Part shown: positions 11,387 to 20,695 of the stretch, one piece after another
Layout: every line of letters starts with the position of its first letter
Numbering within the stretch: the stretch's first letter is position 1
DNA from: Liopterus haemorrhoidalis
Lineage: Eukaryota; Arthropoda; Insecta; Coleoptera; Dytiscidae
Direction: 5' to 3'
NCBI GenBank assembly: GCA_963971575.1
Contig: OZ020625.1
Location: forward strand, 26,189,253-26,253,252
Length of the DNA: 64,000 nucleotides
Notes under the pieces: model-generated
Told to the model about the DNA's origin: nothing
Databases searched by the model: none
What the model saw: only the letters and a program-made list of their open reading frames with translations
Position numbers and translations under genes: made by a program

Positions 11387-11666
11387 TATCTTGTTAGTCG
11401 TAGAATACCTTTAAATAATAAAAAAAAAAAAAAACACACACACAAAGAAGCTCGAAAAATAGGAAAATACAACTCGTATTCATTTTCACCATGTAAACAA
11501 ATACACAAGTGACATGTCACTCTCGAGTGTTCCAGCTTTTGCCACATATGGCGCTGCGATTTTAAAATGTTTCCCCTATGCACTGTAATGACACAACTTA
11601 CGCAATGTGAATTCGAAGCTTTTTAGCTCTGTAAAGTTATTAAGCAGACTCCATTGCAAGATCTAA

Positions 11667-12176
11667 AGCGTGTTCTACATTATACAATTCTCATCAAATT
11701 TTCATACTTATTTCTTTGACTAGAACTTGTACTAGAAATAAATCAGTGAAATTGTACAGTGTAGAACACTTTATGTAGTCAAGGTCAACTTTATTCAAAA
11801 CTAGATTTGGACAAAGTTTTCTTGAAAATATTTTCAAGTTTATCAACAGTACCAACATTAAAATTTCGCTTGTAAATATTTTGTATTACCACGTGTTTAA
11901 TAGTGTTTTGTTGATCATTGGTTTGAATAGGCGAATATATAAATTGTGTTTTGTACATAAATCAGTAATTTTACAAATCTAGTAGCTAGGTTATAAACAC
12001 TTGACAAGATATGAATTATATTTTTATGTTGGTACTTTAAATGAACTGAAACACGTGTAAGAATATCATTCTCTATCAAAAAATTCAAAAATAAATTGTA
12101 TTAAAACTTTGACAACTTCTAGTTCAAAGAAAAAAGTTTAGAAAATTGACGAATAAAGTATAATGTAGAACACGCT
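11667..12176. mobile_element. Harbinger-type MITE, 510 bp
   Basis: Ends AGCGTGTTCTACATTATAC are matched in inverted orientation and flanked by TAA at 11664-11666 and 12177-12179. A further sub-terminal pair (TCTTTGACTAGAAC and its complement) lengthens the arms. No coding frame. The sequence is unrelated to the MITE at 6478 although the duplication type is the same. Confidence 0.65.
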
Positions 12177-12179
12177 TAA

Positions 12180-12846
12180 TATAAGTAATATTTTACCCGA
12201 TTCTGCACTTTTGAGACCAGTGGAAAGATCATTAAAACTGTTTGTTTTCTGCATACAATATATAAACCTGGTTTTAAAGTAATATAACCGAAATAGTAAA
12301 TATAAAGAATATATATGAACACAGTTTAAGAGATCAGACCCTTCCCAATAATAAACCTTGATAATAAATTAGAAAACGTCTTAAGCTATATTAATCAACT
12401 AAATTGAATATGCTAAATGAATTCATTTATCATGAACGTGGAACTGATTAAACTGAATGATTTGAAATGAATTACAATTATGATTTTCAATATATTTTAT
12501 CCCACGTCCCTATAACTTAAACGGTTATGTCCAATATCTGAAATAATTACTCATATTTGCATTTCTCTAAAATAATGCAATATTTGAGTGTAAACGCGAC
12601 AAAATTATTATTCTTTTTAAATTCAATTTTCGTCTATTAATTTAAGTATTTAAAAGCTGTCATCAAAGCTGAGCAATAATTAAATACTTTTGTAATTAAT
12701 AGTTAAATTACTTTGTCCCACAAAGTAATTTGTAATTGAATTACTTTGTAAAAAAAATAGTTGTATTCAATTACTTTTCAAATTTTGAAAAATAATTGAT
12801 AAAGTAATTGTTTTTGGTAATTTAATTAACTGTAATGCATCATTTT
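12180..12846. other. AT-rich stretch with AATTACTTTG repeats
   Basis: No gene seen. About 12675-12830 is built from variants of TAATTACTTTGTAATT on both strands, a low-complexity palindromic pattern often left by hAT ends; no border can be fixed. Confidence 0.35.
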
Positions 12847-13590
12847 CATGGTAGTGTCAAAGGCGCGACAGGGGTGAGAGGCGTGGTGTTATATTTACAA
12901 GTTCGAATTTCATGGTGGGGTTGGAGGCGTGATAAGTGCGCGTTTTCGGTTATGACAACATTTATATCTAACCCAAATCTAACCTAAAAGTTTATACAAG
13001 TATTTGGAGTAAACGGTTATTGAATTTCATTAAATATGTCGTCAAATCGAAGGAGACGTCTAGCTCTTTTTTATGCATATTTAGACTTATTGCGATATGA
13101 AGAAAAGCGATGGTGGGTACGTCCCATATATACATAGAAACAGAAGGCAACAGGGAGATTATTTTACCTTGTTGCAAAAAATGAGACACAAAAAACACAG
13201 ACAGTTACTTCGATTACAAGAAAATAATTTAATACACAATCTTTTTTACTTGACATCACAGTTTATAATGAAGATTCTGTTGGCCCCTGCTTGGGGGTGT
13301 ATTATTAGTATACCCACTGCATGACATTTCTGCAGACCAGATATTTTAAACCGAATCCATAATAATAAACTATGACTGCAGACAACATTGTAAAAGTCGC
13401 TATTTCGCTACATCAATTTACGTTTTTTAATTTTTTTTTTTAGGAAATTAATATAAGTGTCTCGCTAAAGATCTCACCATTCCGAAAAAATATATCTGTT
13501 TCTATGGTTTCGATGGTGCGGCCAGCGCTAGAGTTGAAATTTCTGAACTTGCGACACCGCGCTTGTAACACCGCGCCTACGACACCATGG
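12847..13590 (+). mobile_element. Harbinger element relic
   Basis: Loosely matched inverted ends (TTCATGGTAGTGTC at the left, GACACCATGG at the right, with GGCGYGGTGTTA further in) enclose a Harbinger transposase fragment. Flanking duplication was not resolved, so the borders are approximate. Confidence 0.45.
13036..13324 (+). pseudogene. Harbinger transposase N-terminal fragment
   Basis: The frame from ATG 13036 (MSSNRRRRLALFYAYLDLL) ends in RWWVRPIY, and a shifted frame continues RNRRQQGDYFTLLQKMR. The W-W-V-R-P block followed by a Gly-Asp/Glu-Tyr segment is typical of the region before the DDE domain in HARBI1-like transposases. The catalytic domain is absent and there is a frameshift near 13125, so it cannot work. 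Confidence 0.6.
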
Positions 13591-14207
13591 TACGGGTTTT
13601 TTCAAAATAGAGCGATCCTATTGGTTGAATTTCTTGTTCCATGCTTCCAACACCAGAATGAAAATGATACATTAGTGCTCAGTTTATTTGCGTCACTGGA
13701 AACGTAAGATGTTTTTGTGACATCACATTTAGTACTATCATATTTTCTAATTTATAACCAGACAAAACCTACTTTAATGTAGGTTTACGTGCAAAATATA
13801 CCTTCATGTCAAATGAATTCATCTAATATCAAGTTGATTAACATAAATAGTATGAGATCCTACCCCAATGTAAATCGTGATGTTGGTACCACTGATACAG
13901 TTGGTAGACTTGATTCAGACCTATTCTCCATTTTATTTAACATTATACTAAATACGCGAACACAAAAAAACACAGAAGGTACAATAAATATCGCTTTGAA
14001 CACAAAATACTGACATACAAAGCGAACATTAAATCTTGAGCGTTACATAATGGTAAACAATGGGTTTTAAAATATCAAAACTGTATTCTAATTCACAGCT
14101 GAAAATATCTATTTAATAAAGAACCAATCAGATTACTTCGTTAGCTCGAACTCACCCGAGGAACAACGAAATTCTGGTGCTAACTTAACATTTGTTACAC
14201 ACTCATT
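13591..14207. other. Unassigned stretch
   Basis: Contains small unrelated open frames only (13504-13707, 13789-14013), with no recognisable protein, initiation context or splice partners. Confidence 0.4.
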
Positions 14208-15264
14208 AGGTATGTTCGATTTGCACCTTCGCGTTATACTGCTAAACGCTAGCAGTAAAACGCTGCAGTTAGCAGTTTACTACTAAGAACTGGTAACATA
14301 CAGCGAGTTTAATTTTTTGTTTGATTTGCTTATACGTAAAGAATAAGAAGTACGTCTGACGTAAATGTTAAATGTTAGACAGATATCAGATAACTTTCTA
14401 GGTTAAGAATATTTTTACGATTTGATTCGGAGATTATCTTGTGTGTCGAATAGGGTGACCAAACGTACTCTTTTTAAGAGTATTATACTCTTTTTTGAGT
14501 AATATTTTCTATACTCTTACTTTTTATAAAAAAAACCTGAATATACTCTTTTTTTATGGTTACTTGTTTTTATTACTCCTAGTTTAGAAGTGAGGATCTT
14601 TTTTTTTTTGCTCATCACTTCTATTTTGGGAGTGAAGACCTTTTTTTTTTGCTCGTCACTAGTATTTTTGAATGAGGACCTCTGTTTTTTGCTCATTATT
14701 TGAATTTTAGGAGTGTAACCTTTTTTTTTAGTATACTCTTTTTCTGTGAAAATAATCTGGTCAGCCTAGTGTCGAAAGGGTGAAAAATATTAGATATATT
14801 TAATGGATCTTGAAATATTATCAAATCCAGAATCATCTGATTCAGATTTAGATTTTCCGAGTTCGGATGATGAAGTTATGCCCCAGGATAGAAAAACTGA
14901 AAAATTTTGTAGAAACTATTGTCCCAGGATATTCAGAAAAAGAATTTGTAAGACATTAGTCATCAAAGAATATAGTATAAATATAAAAAAAAATATATGC
15001 TAACCATATTCCTGTCAAAAACAAAGTAGAAGTTGTACCAACCATTTATTCTTTATCTATGGTACCAACTCAAAAAGTTAAACAAACACAGCCGTAACAA
15101 ATAATCCGCAAGAGAAGCAGCTGTAACTTTTTCGCAGTAGCGTCATAAACCGGCAGTAAATTGCGACAAATTGAACAGATTTGCAGTTACTGCGTAACAA
15201 AACGAACAGATTTTTTTAACGCGGCAGTAAACAGTAACTGAAAATGTGCAAATCGAACACACCT
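14208..15264 (+). mobile_element. Composite element, copy 1 (hAT inside 3-bp-TSD element)
   Basis: Outer ends AGGTATGTTCGATTTGCAC and the complement of AGGTGTGTTCGATTTGCAC are flanked by ATT (14205-14207, 15265-15267). Inside, at 14451-14768, is a small hAT with its own 8-bp duplication. Downstream of it a frame at 14803 starts MDLEILSNPESSDSDLDF, an acidic leader probably from the outer element's transposase, which is otherwise deleted. Copies 2 and 3 are at 28975 and 35169. Confidence 0.75.
14451..14768. mobile_element. Nested hAT MITE in composite copy 1
   Basis: 318 bp with ends TAGGGTGACCAAACGT and TAGGCTGACCAGATT (complement), flanked by the 8-bp duplication GTGTCGAA (14443-14450, 14769-14776). 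Internally it has three imperfect repeats of a motif GAGGACCTTTTTTTTGCTC spaced about 50-60 bp. An 8-bp duplication is the hAT rule. Confidence 0.75.
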
Positions 15265-15599
15265 ATTGGCGTGTAGAGAAAACAGTGTTTATTTAATAAT
15301 CAATTCATATAAGGTAATAAAAATAGAATATACAGTTATGTGTACTTGTCCTTGGAAATAAGTTTGATAACTAAATGTTTCTGTCAAATATTGCATAACG
15401 TTCAAGAAATAATGATCGCACTGTATATTTGTAAATGGGTTCTCTGCCGGTTAATCTGTATGTAAAATCTCGTGATCTATAGCACGATTTTTTGTCAACT
15501 TTTATGTCACTAGTATGGTTTTACTTTTGGTCAAATGCGGTACATTAATTTTATTCGTCAACAGAAGAATGATATTCTCGGTGAAACATATTTAATATA

Positions 15600-15662
15600 A
15601 GATTAATAAATAAATAAAGCACTTGGTAAGTTTCACAAATATAAGTTTAATGTTACTCTATA
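15600..15662. repeat. Left arm of a 62-bp inverted repeat around THAP copy T2
   Basis: The stretch from AGATTAATAAATAAATAAAG to GTTACTCTATA reappears inverted at 16580-16641. The arms enclose a small palindromic MITE and the THAP element T2. The arms look like ordinary flanking DNA that has become mirrored. Confidence 0.65.
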
Positions 15663-15765
15663 CGTATTTCGACAGTGGCGCTGTCTACAGTAGTTCAAAT
15701 TACAAATTGTTTGTAATTTGTAATTTGAACTCCTGTAGATGGCGTCACTGCCGAAATACGTATAG
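15663..15765. mobile_element. Palindromic mini-MITE (foldback)
   Basis: About 105 bp consisting almost entirely of two 50-bp arms: TACGTATTTCGACAGTGGCG at the left and its near-exact complement at the right, meeting at a TTG centre, with TA on both sides. It would fold into a single long hairpin. The TA target suggests Tc1/mariner mobilisation. Confidence 0.6.
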
Positions 15766-15894
15766 GGATTTGCAGCTAAGCACCCTACCATCTGGTGAGC
15801 GTTTCATGAACTTGTGTACATCAGATAACATTTCGTTTTGTGTATTGGTTTTGTATGAAGTTTGTTTTTAAAGTTTTATTATAATCATTGAAAA

Positions 15895-16140
15895 ATGTAT
15901 AATACATATTGTTGTGTGCCTATGTGCAATTCATTGAAATGAAGAAACCCGGAAATATCGTTTCATTTGTTTCCACTAATACCAGACACCGTACGGTTCG
16001 AAACAAAATTGGGAAAGCAAGAGGTTAGGAATCGACGCGATGTTTAGATAAACAATTTAAAAATTGGAAAAAAAGTGAGCCCTTATATCAAAGTTTGCTC
16101 ATTACATTTTAATGATAGTGACTACAAAAAATATTTTCAA
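15895..16140 (+). pseudogene. THAP domain, copy T2
   Basis: From ATG: MYNTYCCVPMCNSLK, then a TGA where copy T3 has an Arg codon, then RNPEISFHLFP. After an intervening stop the C-terminal half KVCSLHFNDSDYKKYF is found near 16090-16138 in another frame. The C2CH ligands (Cys, Cys, and Cys with CSLHF) can all be placed, so a complete THAP domain existed once. Two stops and a shift make it non-coding now. Confidence 0.6.
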
Positions 16141-16174
16141 TTTTGTATTTATTATCGCATATCTTGAAAATTCC

Positions 16175-16330
16175 TGTTATTGTGTGTGGGTTTGTAATGC
16201 ACAAGTCTCTAGGCATAATGCATAAATCTTTATGAACAATCTGTTTTTTTCAGTGACTCCACACAATATTATATGCCCAGCATTGTAGATTTCTACCCCT
16301 TGGTAAACAACACGGGAATTATTATTTCCC
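16175..16330 (-). pseudogene. Opposing NAGHIILCG fragment, copy T2
   Basis: The minus strand reads SRVVYQGVEIYNAGHIILCG, then VTEKN and YALCLETCAL, followed by a stop. It matches the minus-strand frames at 1376-1657 and 19890-20045. Function unknown; the pattern resembles SWIM-domain mobile element proteins. Confidence 0.45.
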
Positions 16331-16579
16331 CCAATATAGTTAAAATAATCGACAATGGAAAACCGCCATAACTTAAAACCAGATCACAAAATGTAGTATT
16401 TTAGATGTTTACAAGTGTTGTCACTTCACAAAATCAGAAAATCCCAAACAATTATTTATTTTTTGTCGTTTTTTGATACACTTTTCGCTATTATTTACTA
16501 TTAAATGTCAAGTGGTATCTGATTTAGAATGGTTTCAAAAAAATCCGCGTGGCGCTACGATCTTAAAATTTTTCCCCTA

Positions 16580-16641
16580 TAGAGTAACATTAAACTTATA
16601 TTTGTGAAACTTACCGAGTGCTTTATTTATTTATTAATCTT
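16580..16641. repeat. Right arm of the 62-bp inverted repeat around T2
   Basis: Reverse complement of 15600-15662 with one or two changes (GCACTCGG against GCACTTGG). Confidence 0.65.
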
Positions 16642-16645
16642 TTAA

Positions 16646-17493
16646 TTTTTTTCGTTTTCATCTTCAACTTCATCCGGTAACGAAGATATTGTATTGTTCT
16701 TCTGTGTTTTATGCAGAAAATAACGCAATTAACGAATATTTTAAAATCGCGGCCTTAAAGGATCAAATATATTACTTTCAAATACGGCTAAATATAATAT
16801 ATACAGATAAAAATCAATCCTACTTAAATCTTTAATATATTGTATGCGGGTTCGGACAATTACGTCTTTTGCACCTTCTTCAAAAATTACGTGTATCGTA
16901 GTAACTCGGCTAAAGTTGGTTTTACCCAGAGTTGGGCAAATTGCAATCAAACTAATGATTGAGGATTGAGACTAAAAATTTAATTTTAAGATTTGATTAA
17001 TGAGTAAGGTACATCAATCATAATGCAGTTATTCACACTGGTAACTAAATTAATTATTTACTTATTATCGTGATTAAATTTTTAGTTATGACTGAAACTA
17101 AAATCTTGATTGAGATTTGATTTTTTTCACTCTTACTTTTCATTGGCATTTAGTATTTATACATTGTAGTCGTCTGACGCAGATTTAATTTGTGAAAAAT
17201 TTGAGTGATATATTTTACAATTATAAAGTGCTGTGCAAAACATTTGCAAGTGAACCTATATGTTTGAATATTGTTCCTTTTTTTAAATTAAATTCAATCA
17301 GAATTTTTGTTTATTATTATTAACAGTGATCCTTTTATTTTCAAGATTATCAATAAATTGTTTAATTAATTGACAAGAAAATTGATCAGTAAATTAAACT
17401 CTTGTCCCAATACATCCGGAAGAGGTACGATTGTCCATCTCAGACAATAATTATCGTTACCCACATACAATATATTGATTAAAAATTAGTTCG
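16646..17493. other. Region downstream of bora, no gene seen
   Basis: On the minus strand this is the expected bora 3' UTR. Candidate AATAAA signals on - exist near 17334-17339, but none stands out. About 16930-17170 is an AT-rich palindromic patch that starts GTTGGGCAAATTGCAATC, like an hAT end. A frame at 16741-16950 has no known relative. Confidence 0.45.
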
Positions 17494-17794
17494 TCAATAA
17501 ATATTTAAATACTTTTTTGTAGGAGTCGATGCGAAAATGTTAATTGTAACATTTTCTTTATTTTCAATCCCTGATATGTCGGTGGTTACCATCGGATCAT
17601 CTTCCTGTCTCGAACAAGTTGTCCGTTGACTTAATTCGGAGCAGGTATTGTAACCGGTATCTTGAGTGTTTTGAGATAAATATATATCATCTTTTACGTC
17701 TTTTACGTTAGATTTACAGTCGTCTTGTAGATGATAACGCATTTGTTTGGGTTGTTTTTCTTCTTTTTCTTCTTCTGAGTCACTATCAAATAAC
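17494..17794 (-). CDS. bora: Bora, exon 6 (C-terminus)
   Basis: Last exon, 100 codons with the TGA stop at 17494-17496. The acceptor is TTTCAG read on - just above 17794, and its single first base completes the Arg codon split with exon 5. It begins LFDSDSEEEKEEK, an acidic patch, and contains QDTGYNTCS (residues about 456-464 of 511). This matches the C-terminal degron of vertebrate Bora (DSGYNT), which is recognised by SCF-beta-TrCP after Plk1 phosphorylation. Here the first phospho-acceptor is Thr instead of Ser. The end is IENKENVTINIFASTPTKKY, with a possible TP phosphosite. Confidence 0.88.
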
Positions 17795-18121
17795 CTGAAA
17801 GGTATATCATAATTTAATAAAAAAAAATAAAAAAATAAACTAATGTATACGGGCCATAACGATGTTCTGGTACTTTTTTCTGGAAGTTATATAGGCGGTA
17901 CGATATAAGTAAACTAAGGCAGCGGTTCTTAAACTGGGATCCGCGAAACAATTTTGACATTAACTTTACATCCCCCAACTTTTCGCTTTTATTCAAATAA
18001 CTCATTTAATAAAAATCCTACATGGTCAGGACTTTTTGTATTTGTTGTTACCTAACTAGTTATTGACATAACTAAACAATAATTAGTAAAAATTTAATTA
18101 TTTTTATTCAACTGCTAATTA

Positions 18122-18910
18122 CGAGGGATATTTCCAAAGTTCTGGGAATTTAGCTATAATTTTTATTATTTTGTTAATTTTCGTCAATATTACAATGTAG
18201 TTTTTCAACATAATCTCCATTTAACTGAATACATTTATCCCAACGATAAACTAATTTTTTTAAGCCGTCCTCAAAGAACTTTCCTATTGAGTTTCTGTTC
18301 TGGTCCCAACAGCCTTGGCACCCAGCGCGGCGAAACCTTGCTAACGCCCAAACAATCATGCAAGATGTCATGAACTTGTCGTGTACCTATCCCTAGGCGC
18401 ACACTAATTTGACGAATAGTCATTCGCCTGTCCTCTTTCAGTAGGTCTTCGACGGCAGTAATGTTTCTTTCATTTACCGACGTGCTTGGGCGCTCACTGC
18501 GTGGATCGTCTTCTAGTGATGTTCTACCGGTTTTAAAACGATCGATCCACCGATAAACAGTACTTTTGGATTCTGCAGACTCACCAAATACTCCTTGCAG
18601 ACGCTGAATAATTTCTGTTTTCACACCTTCTTTCCACAAAAAGAAAATTATTGCTCTTTGAGATTTTGCTGCGTCTTCCATGGTTACAAAAACAGTGCTA
18701 TGAAAACGCGTCTATATCAGTCGTGGAACCAGAACAGAAACTCAATAGGAAAGTTCTTTGAGGACGGCTTAAAAAAATTAGTTTATCGTTGGGATAAATG
18801 TATTCAGTTAAATGGAGATTATGTTGAAAAACTACATTGTAATATTGACGAAAAGTAACAAAATAATAAAAATTTCAGCTAAATTCCCAGAATTTTGGAA
18901 ACATCCCTCG
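18122..18910 (-). mobile_element. mariner with inverted copy of its own 3' end
   Basis: 789 bp with TA at 18120-18121 and 18911-18912. The terminal arms are about 190 bp (18122-18311 and 18722-18910), far longer than mariner ends. Both arms encode the same transposase C-terminus (KFFEDGLKKLVYRWDKCIQ) on opposite strands. Between them is the N-terminal half of the transposase on -. So the normal 5' end has been replaced by a mirror copy of the 3' end and the catalytic middle is gone. Confidence 0.75.
18271..18681 (-). pseudogene. mariner transposase N-terminal half
   Basis: From ATG at 18681: MEDAAKSQRAIIFFLWKEGV, then TVYRWIDRFKTGRTSLEDDP and MTIRQISVRLGIGTRQVHDI, which are the two helix-turn-helix units of a mariner transposase. 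After WVPRLL the frame runs into the C-terminal arm out of phase. All three catalytic Asp regions are deleted, but the DNA-binding half is open for about 130 residues. Confidence 0.8.
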
Positions 18911-18952
18911 TATTATTATATTATAAACAACAACCTCCCCCAATCGATAATA

Positions 18953-19467
18953 CAGTAGGTGGCCAAATTATTAGGGACAGCACACCCCCCCTCCTGTAAT
19001 TTTCAAGTTTAAATGCATTTTGTGAGAAAATAAATTGTTTTTAAATAATTTTTCTTCTATATTCTTGTTGCTGGTATCATTATTATTTTAAAAAGCGGGA
19101 GATCGCCAAAGAAATCATCACCACCAAGCGGCAATTTATAGAAACCCTTATCAGAGAGTGGCATCACAACCCCAATCTCCGACATAACGCAAAAGCTTGC
19201 ATAGAAAGCATGCCCAAACGCCTGGAAGCCGAATTTGCAGCAAATGGTGGCATTACAAAATATTAAGATTTTAATTAATTTGTTAAATTAACACTTTTTA
19301 TACAAAAATAAATGATTATGAATAAGCAATTATGTCGTTTTTATTCTAAATAAAGCACTCTAATGAATAAAAATAAATACGAGACCCAAAGCCACTTATT
19401 TCCTCATTAAATTCATTTGAAAATTACAGAAAATCTGCACTGTCCCTAATAATTTGGCCACCCACTG
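18953..19467 (+). mobile_element. Tc1-like element, internally deleted
   Basis: 515 bp with ends CAGTRGGTGGCCAAATTATT in inverted orientation and TA duplicated (18951-18952, 19468-19469). It keeps only the last ~60 residues of a Tc1 transposase: WHHNPNLRHNAKACIESMP, then GGITKY and stop near 19100-19266. The Trp-His and Ser-Met-Pro motifs and the GG-x-TKY end are typical Tc1. Confidence 0.82.
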
Positions 19468-19469
19468 TA

Positions 19470-20287
19470 TACGGATTTGCAGCTAAGCACCCTACCATCT
19501 GGTGAGCGTTTCATGAACTTGTGTACATCAGATAACATTTCGTTTTGTGAATTGGTTTTGTATGAAGTTTGTTTTTAAAGTTTTATTATAATCATTGAAA
19601 AATGTATAATACATATTGTTGTGTGCCTATGTGCAATTCATTGAAAAGAAGAAACCCGGAAATATCCTTTCATTTGTTTCCACCAATATCAGACACCGTA
19701 CGGTTCGAAACAAAATTGGGAAAACAAGATGTTAGGAATCGACGCGATGTTTAGATAAACAATTTAAAAATTGGAAAAAAAGTGAGCACTTATATCAAAG
19801 TTTGCTCATTACATTTTAATGATAGTGACTACAAAAAATATTTTCAATTTTGTATTTATTATCGTATATCTTGAAAATTCCTGTTATTGTGTGTGGGTTT
19901 GTAATGCACAAGTTTGTAGGCATAATGCATAAATCTTTATGAACTCTCTGTTTTTTTCAGTGACTCCACACAATATTATATGCCCAGCATTGTAGATTTC
20001 TACCCCTTGGTAAACAACACGGGAATTATTATTTCCCCCAATATAGTTAAAATAATCGACAATGGAAAACCGCCATAACTTAAAACCAGATCACAAAATG
20101 TAGTATTTTAGATGTTTACAAGTAATGTCACTTCACAAAATCAGAAAATCCCAAACAATTATTTATTTTTTGTCGTTTTTTGATACACTTTTCGCTATTA
20201 TTTACTAGTAAATGTCAAGTGGTATCTGATTTAGAATGGTTTCAAAAAAATCCGCGTGGCGCTACGATCTTAAAATGTTTCCCCTAT
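19470..20287. mobile_element. THAP-bearing element, copy T3
   Basis: Near-identical to T2 (15767-16580) over its whole length. It lies directly against the Tc1 element, just as T2 lies against a palindromic MITE, so a TA near its left edge has been hit twice. It has a THAP domain from ATG 19602 (here the first stop of T2 is an Arg codon, giving NSLKRRNPEISFHLFP) and the opposing minus-strand fragment around 19890-20045. Confidence 0.6.
19602..19860 (+). pseudogene. THAP domain, copy T3
   Basis: MYNTYCCVPMCNSLKRRNPE followed by ISFHLFP and a stop after about 50 codons; the CSLHFNDSDY half follows in a different frame. It is less damaged than T2 and shows that the source element encoded a standard C2CH THAP finger at one end. 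Confidence 0.6.
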
Positions 20288-20387
20288 ATTTCAGCAACAG
20301 TAGCTCAAAATGAGGTGAAGTTAAAAGTAGATTTTGTTACTTCTAAGTGTTCCAAACCTCTTATCTACTGTGTTAAAAGTGTCTTAC

Positions 20388-20604
20388 CTGAAGCTTTCTG
20401 AGAGTTTTTTCCGTTGACTATAAGACTTATTCGACCTAGGTGTAACCTGGTGACTAATATCCATACTACTCTCAGAGTTTGACCTTTGGTACAACGTAAA
20501 CAAATTTTTACGAATACTTTTTCCACTCAACGACAAATTATTATATTCCATATCCCAATTACAGGAATTCTCCATGAAATCATTTGTTCGTAGAGGAGAT
20601 TCAA
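20388..20604 (-). CDS. bora: Bora, exon 5
   Basis: 217 bp, two bases completing the split codon from exon 4, 71 codons, then two bases (AG) of the Arg codon finished in exon 6. The acceptor reads TTTTTAG and the donor GTAAGAC on -. It encodes VESPLRTNDFMENSCNWDME followed by a Ser-rich stretch (SNSESSMDISHQVTPRS). SP and TP pairs are candidate Cdk or MAPK sites. This part of Bora is poorly conserved between animals; the call rests on the open frame and matching splice phases on both sides. Confidence 0.8.
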
Positions 20605-20695
20605 CTAAAAAGAAAATAGTAATTATAAAATAAACATTATTGGATCTGTGTTAACTCAGTTTAAACATTGAATACAGTTAACACATCAGATCCTA

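Larger units (their letters stand above)
15767..16580. mobile_element. THAP-bearing element, copy T2
   Basis: An 810-bp unit from GGATTTGCAGCTAAGCACC to the ...GATCTTAAAATTTTTCCCC end. It is nearly identical to 19470-20287. It carries a THAP domain on + (15895-16140) and an opposing coding fragment on - (about 16175-16330). The catalytic middle of both genes is missing, so it is an internal-deletion derivative. Confidence 0.6.
17795..20387 (-). other. Bora intron 5, repeat-filled
   Basis: GTAAGAC donor on - below 20388 and TTTCAG acceptor above 17794. From left to right it holds a lone hAT end at 17920 (CAGCGGTTCTTAAACTGGG), the foldback mariner 18122-18910, a deleted Tc1 18953-19467 and THAP copy T3 19470-20287. 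Confidence 0.75.

Noticed and set aside
13504..13707. 67-residue frame near a Harbinger relic
   Set aside because: Lies across the relic's probable right end and has no recognisable motif.
14803..15003. Acidic 66-residue frame as a host gene (also at 29569 and 35654)
   Set aside because: Occurs at the same place in three copies of a composite transposon and is truncated in each; best seen as a transposase leader.
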